In this document: positions 19,560 through 30,634 of the stretch, piece by piece
Numbering within the stretch: position 1 is the first letter of the stretch
Layout: every line of letters begins with the position of its first letter
Assembly (NCBI RefSeq): GCF_001956215.1
Contig: NZ_MRTQ01000026.1
Location: forward strand, 1 to 64,000
Origin: Paenibacillus sp. FSL R5-0490
GTDB taxonomy: Bacteria > Bacillota > Bacilli > Bacillales > Cytobacillaceae
Length of the DNA: 64,000 nucleotides
Direction: 5' to 3'
Made by a program: the position numbers and the translations under genes
The notes under the pieces: generated by a model
What the model saw: the letters and a program-made list of their open reading frames with translations, nothing else
Databases searched by the model: none
What the model was told of the DNA's origin: nothing

Positions 19560-19682
19560 AACATTTGTGCCGTAGACAGCAGGTGCTTAATTGCTTAATT
19601 CCCTGCCGAGGTATTACGATAGAATTGCTTTTTCTTGCTATTGTATACTTCCTCCATGTCTGCAAAGTCGTGGAGGTTTTTT
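19560..19682 (+). ncRNA. Ribosomal protein L10 leader with terminator
   Basis: The leader contains CCGTAGACAGCAGG at about 19570-19583 and its partner CCTGCCGAGGT at 19612-19622. This arrangement is typical of the L10 leader (Rfam family by name, not searched), which binds the L10-L7/L12 complex. It ends in a terminator, CCTCCA at 19651-19656 with TGGAGG at 19671-19676 and six T, 45 bases before rplJ, so free L10 would favour premature termination. Confidence 0.8.
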
Positions 19683-19726
19683 ATTGGACGGTATGAATGT
19701 AGAAAAATTCTACAGGAGGTGTAAGG

Positions 19727-20227
19727 ATGAGCAGCATTATCGAACAAAAGAAACAAATCGTAGACGAAATTGCTGATAAGCTTAAATCAAGTTTATCAAC
19801 AGTTGTTGTTGACTACCGTGGTCTTACTGTTGCTGAAGTTACTGAACTTCGTAAACAGCTTCGTGAAGCTGGCGTGGAATTCAAAGTATACAAGAATTCA
19901 ATGACTCGCCGTGCTGCTGAAGCTGCTGAACTTTCAGGTTTAAACGATTCTTTAACTGGACCTAACGCAATCGCGTTCAGCACAGAAGATGTAGTTGCTC
20001 CAGCGAAAATCCTTAATGATTTCGCGAAAAAGCATGAAGCACTTGAAATTAAAGCAGGTGTAATTGAAGGAAATATCGCTTCAGTAGAAGATATCAAAGC
20101 TCTTGCTGAACTACCATCACGCGAAGGCTTGCTTTCTATGCTACTCAGCGTACTTCAAGCACCTATCCGCAATCTTGCTCTTGCTGCAAAAGCTGTTGCA
20201 GATCAAAAAGAAGAACAAGGCGCGTAA
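19727..20227 (+). CDS. rplJ: 50S ribosomal protein L10
   Basis: Anchors the L7/L12 dimers of the ribosomal stalk and represses its own operon through the leader. The 166-residue product begins [19 protein letters not shown]. The N-terminal rRNA-binding domain contains [19 protein letters not shown], and the C-terminal helix that binds L7/L12 dimers is about 135-160. ATG 19727 follows CAGGAGGTGTAAGG. Followed by rplL after 57 bases. Confidence 0.96.
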   Translation: MSSIIEQKKQIVDEIADKLKSSLSTVVVDYRGLTVAEVTELRKQLREAGVEFKVYKNSMTRRAAEAAELSGLNDSLTGPNAIAFSTEDVVAPAKILNDFAKKHEALEIKAGVIEGNIASVEDIKALAELPSREGLLSMLLSVLQAPIRNLALAAKAVADQKEEQGA

Positions 20228-20284
20228 GTTAATTTTAGCGTTAAACTAATAGATTCAAACCAAAAATAAGGAGGAAACATAATC

Positions 20285-20650
20285 ATGACTAAAGAACAAA
20301 TCATTGAAGCAGTTAAATCTATGACTGTTTTAGAACTAAACGACTTAGTAAAAGCTATTGAAGAAGAATTCGGTGTAACTGCTGCTGCTCCAGTAGCAAT
20401 GATGGGCGGAGCTGCTGCTGGTGGCGCTGCTGAAGAGCAAACTGAATTTGACGTTGTTCTTGCTTCTGCAGGCGACCAAAAAATCAAAGTTATCAAAGTG
20501 GTACGTGAAATCACAGGTCTTGGACTTAAAGAAGCGAAAGAACTTGTTGACAACACTCCAAAAGCTCTTAAAGAAGGCATTTCTAAAGAAGAAGCTGAAG
20601 AAGTTAAAGCTAAGCTTGAAGAAGTTGGAGCTGGCGTTGAAGTTAAGTAA
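20285..20650 (+). CDS. rplL: 50S ribosomal protein L7/L12
   Basis: Multicopy stalk protein that recruits and stimulates translational GTPases. The 121 residues have an N-terminal dimerisation domain (1-33), an Ala/Gly-rich hinge ([19 protein letters not shown], about 35-53) and the globular factor-binding C-domain with [19 protein letters not shown]-type sequence. Ribosome binding site AAGGAGGAAAC. A terminator follows within 20 bases. Confidence 0.97.
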   Translation: MTKEQIIEAVKSMTVLELNDLVKAIEEEFGVTAAAPVAMMGGAAAGGAAEEQTEFDVVLASAGDQKIKVIKVVREITGLGLKEAKELVDNTPKALKEGISKEEAEEVKAKLEEVGAGVEVK

Positions 20651-20664
20651 TAGCCTTTATGAAA

Positions 20665-20690
20665 AGTCCGCTGCTTAAGCGGGCTTTTTG
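20665..20690 (+). terminator. Intrinsic terminator after rplL
   Basis: AGTCCGCT at 20665-20672 and AGCGGGCT at 20678-20685 pair (one G-U) around GCTTA, then five T. Confidence 0.88.
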
Positions 20691-20740
20691 TTTTGGAAAA
20701 TATTAAAAAGAGCGAAATGTATATAACTGTGGATTAGTTT

Positions 20741-20771
20741 GTCTCCGTCTAGCTTCAGCCATTACGCTTTT
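20741..20771. repeat. Possible short remnant of dispersed repeat
   Basis: GTCTAGCTTCAGC followed closely by TTACGCTTTT resembles the two ends of the GCGCC-type dispersed repeats with the centre missing. It is short and degenerate, so the assignment is tentative. Confidence 0.35.
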
Positions 20772-20877
20772 GTTATAACTTTTTGCTTTTTAATGGGCAA
20801 TCCTATATAATTCCTTCGAAACCACATAATTGTGATTCTCCTTTTATCTTCTTATATATACTCCTGGAGGTGATTTC

Positions 20878-21480
20878 ATGTCTGAACACTACTATTCCAA
20901 AACACAGCAAGTTGATAGCAGCCCTAAAACCTGGAGCTATACTTTAAAGGAATTCCCGTTCCGCTTTAAAACAGACAACGGTGTTTTTTCAAAGGGTGAA
21001 GTGGATTTTGGGTCAAAATTATTAATCGAAACATTTGAACAGCCGGAAGCGGATGGGAATATTCTCGATGTCGGCTGCGGATATGGACCTATCGGGCTGA
21101 CTGCTGCAAAGCTTATGCCGGAACGGACTGTTCATATGGTTGATGTAAATGAGAGGGCTCTTGGACTGGCGAAGGAAAATGCTGAATTGAATGGCATCAA
21201 GAATGTCCAAATCTATGAAAGTGACCGTCTTGAAAGTACGAAAGGCAATAAGTTTGCGGCTATCCTGACAAACCCGCCAATCCGCGCCGGGAAAAAGATA
21301 GTGCATGATATTTTTGAACAAAGCTTTGAGGCTCTGATATCGGGCGGAGAGCTATGGGTTGTCATCCAGAAAAAACAGGGCGCCCCATCCGCGATCGATA
21401 AACTGACAGAGTTATTCGATGAAGTGGAGACAGCAGAAAAGAAAAAAGGCTATTTTATATTAAGAGCAAAAAAAGATTGA
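20878..21480 (+). CDS. ybxB: Class I SAM-dependent methyltransferase (YbxB, RsmC-like)
   Basis: A 200-residue methyltransferase of the RsmC/RlmG type, presumably acting on rRNA by homology. The SAM-binding motif ILDVGCGYGPIGLTAAKL is near residues 61-78, an acidic motif II DVNERALGLAKENAE is near 89-103, and the catalytic NPPIRAG (NPPx type, for N-methylation of an amino group) is near 131-137. ATG 20878 follows CTGGAGGTGATTTC. It sits between rplL and rpoB, as in B. subtilis. The substrate is not proven by sequence. Confidence 0.88.
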   Translation: MSEHYYSKTQQVDSSPKTWSYTLKEFPFRFKTDNGVFSKGEVDFGSKLLIETFEQPEADGNILDVGCGYGPIGLTAAKLMPERTVHMVDVNERALGLAKENAELNGIKNVQIYESDRLESTKGNKFAAILTNPPIRAGKKIVHDIFEQSFEALISGGELWVVIQKKQGAPSAIDKLTELFDEVETAEKKKGYFILRAKKD

Positions 21481-21481
21481 C

Positions 21482-21842
21482 TTGACTTTTTTGCTATGTT
21501 AGCATTGTAAAATGCCAACATATTATATTTCTATTTATAACTAAATTTATCTAATAGTTGTATAAATTTGGTTTTAATGGGAAAGCTAACAAAATAATAG
21601 TCGTATTGTGAAAATGTGGTTTTTGAAGTGAAAACCCTTTTTCTTTTTGTCTTATAAGAATGGAGGTTTGGCTTTATGTCCCTGTGCTTTTTCGGGGAAA
21701 AGCCTGCTTCTGGGCCAGTTTTACTGGCTGGCTTCGTGCGCCATCGGTTCAGTTGCTAATACCTGAACCGATAGGCAGGCGCTCATTGCTTTTCTTATAG
21801 GATGATATAAATTGCTATTAGCAACAATAACGCTTGATTTGA
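21482..21842 (+). other. rpoB upstream region with leader hairpins
   Basis: About 370 bases without a gene. A possible promoter is TTGACT at 21482-21487 with TAAAAT at 21508-21513, but the 20-base spacing is poor. TGTTAGCATT/AATGCCAACA forms a small imperfect hairpin at 21497-21520. Two good hairpins follow at 21714-21728 (GCCAGT-TTT-ACTGGC) and 21738-21782, where ATCGGTTCAG pairs with CTGAACCGAT and an outer GCGCC pairs with GGCGC across a five-base bulge. None has a T tract, so this looks like a structured leader rather than a terminator. Confidence 0.6.
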
Positions 21843-21854
21843 GGGGTGAATCAG

Positions 21855-24800
21855 TTGACAGGTCAACTAGTTCAGTATGGACGACACCGCCAACGTAGAA
21901 GTTACGCACGAATCAGTGAAGTTTTAGAATTACCAAATCTAATCGAAATCCAAACCTCTTCTTATCAATGGTTTCTTGATGAGGGTTTACGAGAAATGTT
22001 CCATGATATTTCTCCGATTGAAGACTTTACTGGTAATTTGTCGCTTGAATTTATTGATTACAGCCTTGGCGAACCAAAATATTCCGTTGAGGAATCGAAA
22101 GAACGAGATGTTACATATTCTGCACCTTTACGTGTGAAAGTGCGTCTTGTAAACAAAGAAACAGGCGAAGTTAAAGACCAGGATGTCTTTATGGGTGACT
22201 TCCCGCTTATGACAGAGACAGGTACGTTCGTTATTAATGGAGCGGAACGTGTCATTGTATCCCAGTTAGTGCGTTCTCCGAGCGTATACTTCAGTGGAAA
22301 GCTTGATAAAAACGGGAAAAAAGGCTATACAGCAACCGTAATCCCGAACCGCGGCGCATGGCTTGAGTATGAAACAGATGCCAAAGACGTCGTATACGTC
22401 AGAATAGATCGTACTCGGAAACTGCCCGTTACGGTTCTTTTGCGTGCACTTGGGTTCGGCTCTGATCAAGAGATCATCGATTTGGTTGGAGACAACGAGT
22501 ACATTCGCAATACGCTTGAGAAAGACAATACGGAAAGCACTGAAAAAGCGCTTCTTGAAATCTATGAGCGTCTTCGTCCGGGCGAGCCGCCAACGGTCGA
22601 AAATGCAAAAAGCTTGCTTGTCTCAAGATTCTTTGATCCAAAACGTTATGACCTTGCGAACGTTGGACGTTATAAGATCAATAAGAAGCTTCATATTAAA
22701 AACCGCCTGTTTGGCCAAAAACTGGCTGAAACGCTTGTGGATCCAGAAACTGGCGAAATCATTGCGGAAAAAGGCGTTACACTTGACCGCCGTACATTAG
22801 ACCGCATTCTTCCTAACCTTGAGAAGGATATCGGCTTCAAAACGGTAAGCCTATTAGGCGGAGTAGTAGATGATGAAGTATTGCTTCAGTCTATTAAGAT
22901 TTACGCGCCTAATGAAGATGGTGAAAAGGTCATCAATGTGATCGGCAATGCCTATGTGGAAGAAGCAGTGAAAAACATTGCACCTTCTGACATCATCGCA
23001 TCTATCAGCTATTTCTTTAACCTTCTGCATTCTGTAGGAGATACAGATGATATTGACCATCTTGGAAACAGACGTCTTCGTTCAGTCGGAGAACTATTGC
23101 AGAACCAGTTCCGCATCGGTTTATCCCGTATGGAGCGTGTGGTCCGCGAGAGAATGTCCATCCAGGATACTAATACGATTACACCTCAGCAGCTGATTAA
23201 TATCCGCCCTGTTATTGCGTCAATTAAAGAGTTCTTTGGAAGCTCTCAGTTGTCCCAGTTCATGGACCAGACAAATCCGCTTGCTGAACTTACACATAAG
23301 CGCCGTCTTTCTGCGCTGGGGCCTGGCGGTCTGACGCGTGAACGTGCCGGTTTCGAAGTCCGTGACGTTCACTACTCTCACTATGGACGTATGTGTCCGA
23401 TTGAAACGCCGGAGGGACCAAACATCGGTCTGATTAACTCCTTATCTTCATTTGCGAAGGTGAACCGCTTCGGCTTTATCGAAACACCATATCGCCGAAT
23501 CGACCCTGAGACCGGAAAAGTTACATCCCGCATCGACTATCTGACAGCCGATGAAGAGGATAACTATGTAGTGGCTCAGGCAAATGCACTTCTTGGTGAC
23601 GATGGTTCATTCCTTGACGAAGAAGTAGTTGCCCGTTTCAAAGGTGAGAACACAGTTGTCAAACGCGACCGTGTTGACTACATGGATGTATCGCCGAAAC
23701 AGGTAGTATCTGCTGCGACAGCATGTATCCCATTCCTTGAAAACGATGACTCCAACCGCGCCCTGATGGGAGCGAACATGCAGCGTCAGGCTGTGCCATT
23801 GATGCAGCCGGAAGCGCCAAGAGTCGGAACTGGTATGGAATATGTATCAGGTAAAGACTCAGGTGCAGCAGTCATCTGTAAGCATGAGGGAATTGTTGAG
23901 CATGTAGAAGCCCGCGAAGTTTGGGTTCGCCGTATTCAAAATGTAGATGGCCAGGAAGTTAAAGGCGATCTTGATAAATACAGAATGCTTAAATTCATCC
24001 GATCCAACCAGGGAACCTGCTACAACCAGCGTCCTATCGTCGCTGTTGGCAACCGTGTAACAAAAGGAGAAATCCTTGCTGACGGTCCTTCCATGGAACT
24101 TGGTGAATTAGCTCTTGGACGCAACGTTCTTGTAGCGTTCATGACTTGGGATGGCTATAACTACGAGGATGCGATCATCATGAGTGAGCGCCTTGTAAAA
24201 GATGATGTTTATACATCCATCCATATTGAAGAATATGAATCAGAATCACGCGATACAAAGCTTGGACCTGAAGAGATCACAAGAGATATCCCTAACGTTG
24301 GGGAAGATGCACTGCGCAACCTGGACGAACGCGGAATTATCCGTACAGGTGCGGAAGTAAAAGATGGCGATCTTCTAGTTGGTAAAGTAACTCCTAAAGG
24401 GGTAACGGAACTGACAGCTGAAGAAAGGCTATTGCACGCAATCTTTGGTGAAAAAGCACGTGAAGTCCGTGATACATCCCTTCGTGTGCCACATGGCGGA
24501 GGCGGAATTGTACTGGATGTTAAAGTGTTTAACAGAGAAGACGGAGATGAGCTTCCTCCAGGTGTTAACCAGCTTGTACGTGTATATATCGTTCAGAAGC
24601 GTAAAATCTCTGAAGGTGACAAGATGGCCGGACGTCACGGTAACAAAGGTGTTATCTCCCGTATTTTACCGGAAGAAGATATGCCTTACCTGCCGGATGG
24701 CACTCCAGTAGACATCATGTTAAACCCTCTTGGGGTTCCATCGCGTATGAACATCGGACAGGTGCTTGAGCTTCACCTTGGTATGGCTGCCAGAGCTCTT

Positions 24801-25409
24801 GGCATCCATGTTGCATCTCCTGTATTCGATGGTGCACGTGAGGAAGATGTATGGTCAACGATCGAAGAAGCAGGCATGGCGCGTGATGCGAAGACTGTTC
24901 TTTATGATGGACGTTCAGGCGAGCCGTTCGACAACCGTGTATCTGTCGGTGTCATGTATATGATCAAACTGGCACACATGGTTGACGATAAGCTTCATGC
25001 CCGTTCAACAGGACCTTACTCTCTTGTTACGCAGCAGCCATTGGGCGGTAAAGCTCAGTTCGGCGGACAGCGTTTCGGTGAGATGGAGGTATGGGCACTT
25101 GAAGCATATGGTGCTGCCTATACACTTCAGGAAATCTTAACAGTTAAGTCCGATGACGTAGTTGGACGTGTTAAGACTTATGAATCAATCGTCAAAGGCG
25201 AGAATGTTCCTGAACCAGGTGTACCGGAATCATTCAAGGTACTGATCAAAGAGCTTCAAAGTTTAGGTATGGATGTTAAGATTCTATCCGGCGATGAAGA
25301 AGAAATTGAAATGCGCGACATGGAAGATGAAGATGAAGTTCAGCAGGCTGAATCATTGACAATCGCTCCGGAAACGCAAAACGAAGAGCAAGTAGTTACG
25401 AAAGAATAA
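21855..25409 (+). CDS. rpoB: DNA-directed RNA polymerase subunit beta
   Basis: Second-largest subunit of RNA polymerase, forming one side of the active-site cleft. TTG at 21855 is chosen because GAGGGGTG lies six bases upstream and the protein then begins [20 protein letters not shown], as in B. subtilis; GTG 21846 overlaps the Shine-Dalgarno. The 1184 residues include the rifampicin pocket near 463-505 ([16 protein letters not shown] and HKRRLSALG) without an evident resistance change, and the [11 protein letters not shown] motif near 920. The acidic C-tail is typical for Bacilli. Confidence 0.97.
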   Translation: MTGQLVQYGRHRQRRSYARISEVLELPNLIEIQTSSYQWFLDEGLREMFHDISPIEDFTGNLSLEFIDYSLGEPKYSVEESKERDVTYSAPLRVKVRLVNKETGEVKDQDVFMGDFPLMTETGTFVINGAERVIVSQLVRSPSVYFSGKLDKNGKKGYTATVIPNRGAWLEYETDAKDVVYVRIDRTRKLPVTVLLRALGFGSDQEIIDLVGDNEYIRNTLEKDNTESTEKALLEIYERLRPGEPPTVENAKSLLVSRFFDPKRYDLANVGRYKINKKLHIKNRLFGQKLAETLVDPETGEIIAEKGVTLDRRTLDRILPNLEKDIGFKTVSLLGGVVDDEVLLQSIKIYAPNEDGEKVINVIGNAYVEEAVKNIAPSDIIASISYFFNLLHSVGDTDDIDHLGNRRLRSVGELLQNQFRIGLSRMERVVRERMSIQDTNTITPQQLINIRPVIASIKEFFGSSQLSQFMDQTNPLAELTHKRRLSALGPGGLTRERAGFEVRDVHYSHYGRMCPIETPEGPNIGLINSLSSFAKVNRFGFIETPYRRIDPETGKVTSRIDYLTADEEDNYVVAQANALLGDDGSFLDEEVVARFKGENTVVKRDRVDYMDVSPKQVVSAATACIPFLENDDSNRALMGANMQRQAVPLMQPEAPRVGTGMEYVSGKDSGAAVICKHEGIVEHVEAREVWVRRIQNVDGQEVKGDLDKYRMLKFIRSNQGTCYNQRPIVAVGNRVTKGEILADGPSMELGELALGRNVLVAFMTWDGYNYEDAIIMSERLVKDDVYTSIHIEEYESESRDTKLGPEEITRDIPNVGEDALRNLDERGIIRTGAEVKDGDLLVGKVTPKGVTELTAEERLLHAIFGEKAREVRDTSLRVPHGGGGIVLDVKVFNREDGDELPPGVNQLVRVYIVQKRKISEGDKMAGRHGNKGVISRILPEEDMPYLPDGTPVDIMLNPLGVPSRMNIGQVLELHLGMAARALGIHVASPVFDGAREEDVWSTIEEAGMARDAKTVLYDGRSGEPFDNRVSVGVMYMIKLAHMVDDKLHARSTGPYSLVTQQPLGGKAQFGGQRFGEMEVWALEAYGAAYTLQEILTVKSDDVVGRVKTYESIVKGENVPEPGVPESFKVLIKELQSLGMDVKILSGDEEEIEMRDMEDEDEVQQAESLTIAPETQNEEQVVTKE

Positions 25410-25427
25410 TTTCATATAAATTCCTTC

Positions 25428-25470
25428 ATCCCTGGGCGCTCCGCCTTACATGGCGGATGCCGCTGGGGAT
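25428..25470 (+). other. Hairpin in the rpoB-rpoC gap
   Basis: CCGCC at 25441-25445 pairs with GGCGG at 25452-25456 around TTACAT. The stem extends outward with bulges to ATCCC at 25428-25432 paired with GGGAT at 25466-25470. There is no T tract, so it may be a processing or stability element. Confidence 0.5.
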
Positions 25471-25539
25471 ATTATTGGCACTTTGCTGCTGTTTGAGCAA
25501 TAAGGGTAAAACCCGGAGATCAAAAGGGAGGTAGGCCCC

Positions 25540-28500
25540 TTGCTAGATGTAAACAATTTCGAGTATATGAAAATAGGTCTTGCTTCACCGGATAAGATAC
25601 GTTCTTGGTCACATGGTGAAGTTAAGAAGCCTGAAACGATCAACTATCGTACATTAAAACCAGAAAAAGACGGTCTATTCTGCGAGCGCATTTTCGGACC
25701 GACGAAAGACTGGGAATGTCACTGTGGAAAGTATAAGCGTGTTCGATACAAAGGCGTGGTCTGTGACCGATGCGGCGTTGAAGTAACACGTGCGAAAGTC
25801 CGCCGTGAAAGAATGGGCCATATTGAACTTGCAGCCCCTGTATCCCACATTTGGTATTTCAAGGGCATCCCAAGCCGTATGGGTCTTGTGCTGGACATGT
25901 CTCCTCGTGCACTTGAGGAAGTTATTTACTTCGCTTCTTATGTTGTAACGGATCCTGGCGATACGGCTCTTGAGAAGAAGCAGCTGCTTTCTGAAAAAGA
26001 ATACCGTGCATACCGTGAAAAATACGGAAACAAGTTCCAGGCATCCATGGGTGCTGAATCCATTAAGAAGCTTCTTTCTGACATAGATCTCAACAAAGAT
26101 GTAGATACCCTTAAAGAGGAACTGAAAACCGCCCAGGGCCAGCGACGCACTCGTGCAATCAAGCGCCTGGAAGTACTTGAAGCTTTCCGAGGTTCTGGAA
26201 ATGAACCTTCCTGGATGATTCTCGACGTTCTTCCGGTTATTCCTCCGGAGCTTCGTCCAATGGTACAGCTGGATGGCGGACGTTTTGCCACTTCCGACCT
26301 GAATGATCTGTACCGCCGTGTAATCAACCGCAACAACCGTTTGAAGCGTTTATTGGACCTTGGTGCTCCAAGCATTATCGTTCAGAACGAAAAACGCATG
26401 CTTCAGGAAGCTGTAGATGCGCTAATTGATAACGGCCGCCGCGGAAGACCGGTAACTGGACCAGGAAACCGTCCGTTAAAATCACTATCGCATATGCTTA
26501 AAGGGAAACAAGGACGCTTCCGCCAGAACTTGCTTGGTAAGCGTGTTGACTATTCCGGACGTTCGGTTATCGTCGTAGGACCAAACTTAAAAATGTACCA
26601 GTGCGGACTTCCAAAAGAAATGGCATTGGAATTATTCAAGCCATTCGTTATGAAGGAATTAGTGGAGAAGGGCTTAGCCCACAACATCAAATCTGCAAAA
26701 CGCAAAATTGAAAGAGTACAGCCGGAAGTTTGGGATGTTCTTGAAAGTGTTATTAAAGAGCACCCTGTATTGCTTAACCGTGCCCCAACTCTTCACAGGC
26801 TCGGCATTCAGGCATTCGAACCGACATTGGTTGAAGGACGCGCTATTCGTCTTCACCCGCTTGTATGTACTGCTTACAACGCAGACTTTGACGGTGACCA
26901 AATGGCTGTTCACGTGCCGCTTTCAGCTGAAGCACAGGCAGAAGCCCGCTTGCTGATGCTGGCAGCACAGAACATTCTGAATCCGAAAGACGGTAAGCCA
27001 GTTGTTACTCCTTCTCAGGATATGGTACTAGGCAACTATTACCTGACACTAGAAAGAGCCGGTGCAGTTGGCGAAGGTATGATTTTTAAAGATACAAGCG
27101 AAGCGCTGCTTGCTTATCAAAATGGATATGTGCACTTGCATACAAGAGTAGCTGTCCATGCTGGGTCCTTAAATAATCAGACTTTCACTGAAGAACAAAA
27201 TAAGAAGCTTTTATTGACTACGGTTGGAAAGCTTATTTTCAACGAAATTCTGCCTGAAACATTCCCTTACATTAACGAGCCTACAAAAGAAAACCTTGAG
27301 ATTGAAACTCCTGTGAAATATTTTGTAGAGCCTGCTACTGATGTAGCTGCCGTTATCAAGGAAATGCCTCTGGTAGATCCGTTTAAGAAAAAAATCCTCG
27401 GAAACATCATTGCGGAAGTCTTTAAACGCTTCAAAATTACGGAAACGTCTAAAATGCTTGACCGCATGAAGAACCTTGGATTCAGGCACTCCACAAAAGC
27501 CGGTATCACAGTCGGTGTTGCTGATATCGTAGTATTAAAGGAGAAGCAGGAAATTATCCAGGAAGCACAGAGCAAGGTTGATAATGTAATGAAACAGTTC
27601 AGACGCGGTCTTATTACTGAAGATGAGCGTTATGATCGTGTTATTTCAATCTGGAGTGCAGCGAAAGATAATATCCAGGCAAAATTAATGAAGTCATTGG
27701 ATAAATCCAACCCGATCTTCATGATGAGTGACTCCGGTGCCCGTGGTAACGCGTCCAACTTCACTCAGTTAGCCGGTATGCGCGGACTGATGGCCAACCC
27801 GGCTGGACGTATCATTGAATTACCGATCAAATCGAGTTTCCGTGAAGGCTTAACAGTACTCGAGTACTTTATTTCCACACACGGTGCCCGTAAAGGTCTT
27901 GCCGATACGGCTCTTAAAACAGCTGACTCAGGTTACCTGACTCGCCGTCTTGTTGATGTTGCGCAGGATGTCATCGTTCGTGACGACGATTGCGGAACTG
28001 ACCGCGGCTTGCTTATCGCATCCCTCAAGGATGGTACTGAAGTCATTGAAGCGCTTGAAGAGCGTCTGATTGGCCGATATGCAAGAAGAAATATCAAGCA
28101 TCCTGAGACAAATGAAGTGATCGTGCCTGAAAATGGATTGATCACTGAAGATATTGCAGTTGAAATTGTTTCAGCCGGCATTGAAAAGGTATGGATCCGT
28201 TCAGCATTCACTTGCAACACCCGCCATGGTGTATGTAAGAAGTGCTACGGCCGCAACTTAGCTACCGGCCAAGAGGTTGAAGTTGGTGAAGCAGTAGGTA
28301 TTATCGCTGCCCAATCCATCGGTGAACCAGGTACACAGTTAACGATGCGTACCTTCCATACCGGCGGTGTAGCAGGAGATGATATCACTCAAGGTTTACC
28401 GCGTATTCAGGAAATTTTCGAAGCGCGTAATCCTAAAGGTCAGGCAGTTATTTCAGAGATCGATGGTGTAGTAGTCGGCCTCAACGAAGGACGCGACCGC

Positions 28501-29139
28501 CAGCAGGAGATTGTTGTCCAGGGTGAAGTTGAGTCTAAGACTTACACAGCACCTTATACAGCCCGCTTAAAAGTAGCTGTAAACGACGAAGTAGTCCGTG
28601 GACAGGAACTGACTGAAGGTTCTATTGACCCTAAAGAGTTAATTAAAGTGAGAGATGTAACAGCTGTTCAAGAATACTTGCTGCGTGAAGTTCAGAAGGT
28701 ATACCGCATGCAGGGTGTTGAAATCGGCGATAAGCACATCGAGGTAATGGTCCGCCAGATGCTTCGCAAAGTGCGTGTAATTGATGCGGCAGAAACAGAT
28801 GTGCTTCCAGGTACACTGCTTGATATCCATCAATTTACAGATGCCAATGAAAAAGCCCTTCTTGCTGGTAAAATGCCTGCTACAGGACGTCCGGTTCTGC
28901 TGGGTATTACAAAAGCTTCTCTTGAAACAGATTCATTCTTATCAGCAGCATCCTTCCAGGAGACAACAAGAGTTCTTACCGATGCAGCGATCAAAGGCAA
29001 GCGCGATGAGCTTCTTGGTCTGAAAGAAAATGTAATTATTGGTAAGCTTGTTCCTGCTGGAACAGGTATGCAGCGATACAGAAGAGCAGAACCTTATACA
29101 AACGAGGAAGCTGCTGAAGATACTGTTACTGTAGAATAA
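25540..29139 (+). CDS. rpoC: DNA-directed RNA polymerase subunit beta'
   Basis: Largest RNA polymerase subunit, carrying the catalytic magnesium site. TTG at 25540 is the start ([19 protein letters not shown]), preceded by GGGAGGTAGG at 25526-25535. The 1199 residues, as in B. subtilis, include the N-terminal zinc site (CHCG and CDRCG, residues 60-78), the active-site NADFDGD at 447-453, a second zinc cluster with CGTDRG and [13 protein letters not shown] near 810-905, and the trigger-loop region [19 protein letters not shown] near 935-960. A terminator follows. Confidence 0.98.
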   Translation: MLDVNNFEYMKIGLASPDKIRSWSHGEVKKPETINYRTLKPEKDGLFCERIFGPTKDWECHCGKYKRVRYKGVVCDRCGVEVTRAKVRRERMGHIELAAPVSHIWYFKGIPSRMGLVLDMSPRALEEVIYFASYVVTDPGDTALEKKQLLSEKEYRAYREKYGNKFQASMGAESIKKLLSDIDLNKDVDTLKEELKTAQGQRRTRAIKRLEVLEAFRGSGNEPSWMILDVLPVIPPELRPMVQLDGGRFATSDLNDLYRRVINRNNRLKRLLDLGAPSIIVQNEKRMLQEAVDALIDNGRRGRPVTGPGNRPLKSLSHMLKGKQGRFRQNLLGKRVDYSGRSVIVVGPNLKMYQCGLPKEMALELFKPFVMKELVEKGLAHNIKSAKRKIERVQPEVWDVLESVIKEHPVLLNRAPTLHRLGIQAFEPTLVEGRAIRLHPLVCTAYNADFDGDQMAVHVPLSAEAQAEARLLMLAAQNILNPKDGKPVVTPSQDMVLGNYYLTLERAGAVGEGMIFKDTSEALLAYQNGYVHLHTRVAVHAGSLNNQTFTEEQNKKLLLTTVGKLIFNEILPETFPYINEPTKENLEIETPVKYFVEPATDVAAVIKEMPLVDPFKKKILGNIIAEVFKRFKITETSKMLDRMKNLGFRHSTKAGITVGVADIVVLKEKQEIIQEAQSKVDNVMKQFRRGLITEDERYDRVISIWSAAKDNIQAKLMKSLDKSNPIFMMSDSGARGNASNFTQLAGMRGLMANPAGRIIELPIKSSFREGLTVLEYFISTHGARKGLADTALKTADSGYLTRRLVDVAQDVIVRDDDCGTDRGLLIASLKDGTEVIEALEERLIGRYARRNIKHPETNEVIVPENGLITEDIAVEIVSAGIEKVWIRSAFTCNTRHGVCKKCYGRNLATGQEVEVGEAVGIIAAQSIGEPGTQLTMRTFHTGGVAGDDITQGLPRIQEIFEARNPKGQAVISEIDGVVVGLNEGRDRQQEIVVQGEVESKTYTAPYTARLKVAVNDEVVRGQELTEGSIDPKELIKVRDVTAVQEYLLREVQKVYRMQGVEIGDKHIEVMVRQMLRKVRVIDAAETDVLPGTLLDIHQFTDANEKALLAGKMPATGRPVLLGITKASLETDSFLSAASFQETTRVLTDAAIKGKRDELLGLKENVIIGKLVPAGTGMQRYRRAEPYTNEEAAEDTVTVE

Positions 29140-29148
29140 TGTAATCAT

Positions 29149-29187
29149 TGCGGTGCTTGCTTATTTGAAAGCAAGTGCCGCATTTTA
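29149..29187 (+). terminator. Intrinsic terminator after rpoC
   Basis: A 14-bp stem with two G-U pairs (29149-29162 with 29169-29182) and an ATTTG-type loop is followed by TTTTAT. Confidence 0.88.
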
Positions 29188-29221
29188 TAGTGAATAAACG
29201 AAATAAAAATCATTTTGCTTG

Positions 29222-29250
29222 TTGACATTGAAATATGAAGGTGTTACTAT
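29222..29250 (+). promoter_or_regulatory. Promoter of the str operon
   Basis: TTGACA at 29222-29227 and TACTAT at 29245-29250 with 17-base spacing, 46 bases before the L7Ae-like gene. It starts the rpsL-rpsG-fusA transcript. Confidence 0.8.
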
Positions 29251-29295
29251 AGCAAAGGTGCTCCTATTCACCGGATACTTTGGAGGATGTCGTAA

Positions 29296-29544
29296 ATGTC
29301 TTATGATAAAGTATTGCAGGCAAAAAGTATTATTGTAGGAACAAAGCAAACAGTCAAAGCTCTTAAACTGGGAACAATCGATGAAGTCGTAGTCGCCAGT
29401 GATGCTGATCCTAGGGTTACAGCGAAAGTGGTTAGTACAGCGAATGAGATGAACGTTCCGATTGTGTATGTCGATTCGATGAAAAAACTCGGAAAGGCAT
29501 GTGGAATCGAAGTTGGGGCAGCAGCTGTTGCCATATCTATTTAA
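29296..29544 (+). CDS. rplGB: L7Ae-like RNA-binding protein YbxF (RplGB)
   Basis: An 82-residue member of the L7Ae/L30e family, which in B. subtilis binds kink-turn RNA. The core [24 protein letters not shown] and [20 protein letters not shown] are typical of the fold; the second element carries the K-turn-contacting region. ATG 29296 follows TGGAGGATGTCG. First gene of the str operon, 103 bases before rpsL, as in B. subtilis. Its exact ribosomal role is not settled. Confidence 0.9.
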   Translation: MSYDKVLQAKSIIVGTKQTVKALKLGTIDEVVVASDADPRVTAKVVSTANEMNVPIVYVDSMKKLGKACGIEVGAAAVAISI

Positions 29545-29647
29545 AAACTGTTTTTGTAGATTGGTATCTGCAAGAACTTTGTTTTTGCAACAAAATGAAC
29601 CACCTGGATGTGTGGGCTTAAACAAATTCGAAGGGAGGAAAAATCAA

Positions 29648-30070
29648 ATGCCTACTATTAATCAATTAGTGCGCAAGCCTCGTCAAACTAAGTCTGAGAA
29701 GTCAAACTCACCTGCTCTTAACAAAGGCTACAACAGCTTCAAGAAAGCTCAAACAAATGTAGCTTCACCTCAAAAGCGTGGTGTTTGTACTCGTGTTGGT
29801 ACAATGACTCCAAAGAAACCGAACTCTGCATTACGTAAATATGCTCGTGTTCGTTTAACAAATGGTATCGAGGTTAATGCTTACATCCCTGGTATCGGGC
29901 ACAACCTTCAAGAGCACAGTGTTGTTCTTATCCGTGGAGGACGTGTAAAAGACTTACCGGGTGTGCGTTACCATATCGTGCGCGGCGCTTTAGATACTGC
30001 TGGTGTTAACAACCGTATGCAAGGCCGTTCTAAATACGGTGCTAAGCGTCCAAAAGCAGCTAAAAAATAA
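29648..30070 (+). CDS. rpsL: 30S ribosomal protein S12
   Basis: Decoding-centre protein. ATG 29648 follows GGGAGGAAAAATC; the open frame from 29501 overlaps the L7Ae-like gene and is rejected. The 140 residues include [15 protein letters not shown], where the first lysines are the classic streptomycin-resistance site and are wild type here, and [17 protein letters not shown] near 90-110, the second such site. It is followed by rpsG after 42 bases. Confidence 0.96.
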   Translation: MPTINQLVRKPRQTKSEKSNSPALNKGYNSFKKAQTNVASPQKRGVCTRVGTMTPKKPNSALRKYARVRLTNGIEVNAYIPGIGHNLQEHSVVLIRGGRVKDLPGVRYHIVRGALDTAGVNNRMQGRSKYGAKRPKAAKK

Positions 30071-30097
30071 TTCTAATTAATAGACAACCATCTTTGA

Positions 30098-30583
<486 letters not shown>

Positions 30584-30634
30584 GATATACTGCTTAACTA
30601 AAATAACACTCATACTAGGAAGGAGAAAGACCCA

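Noticed and set aside
20421-20678. Lysine/leucine-rich frame overlapping rplL
   Set aside because: It is an alternative-frame product of the biased rplL codons, without its own ribosome binding site.
23240-23400. Rifampicin resistance change in rpoB
   Set aside because: The residues around [13 protein letters not shown] and HKRRLSALG look wild type.
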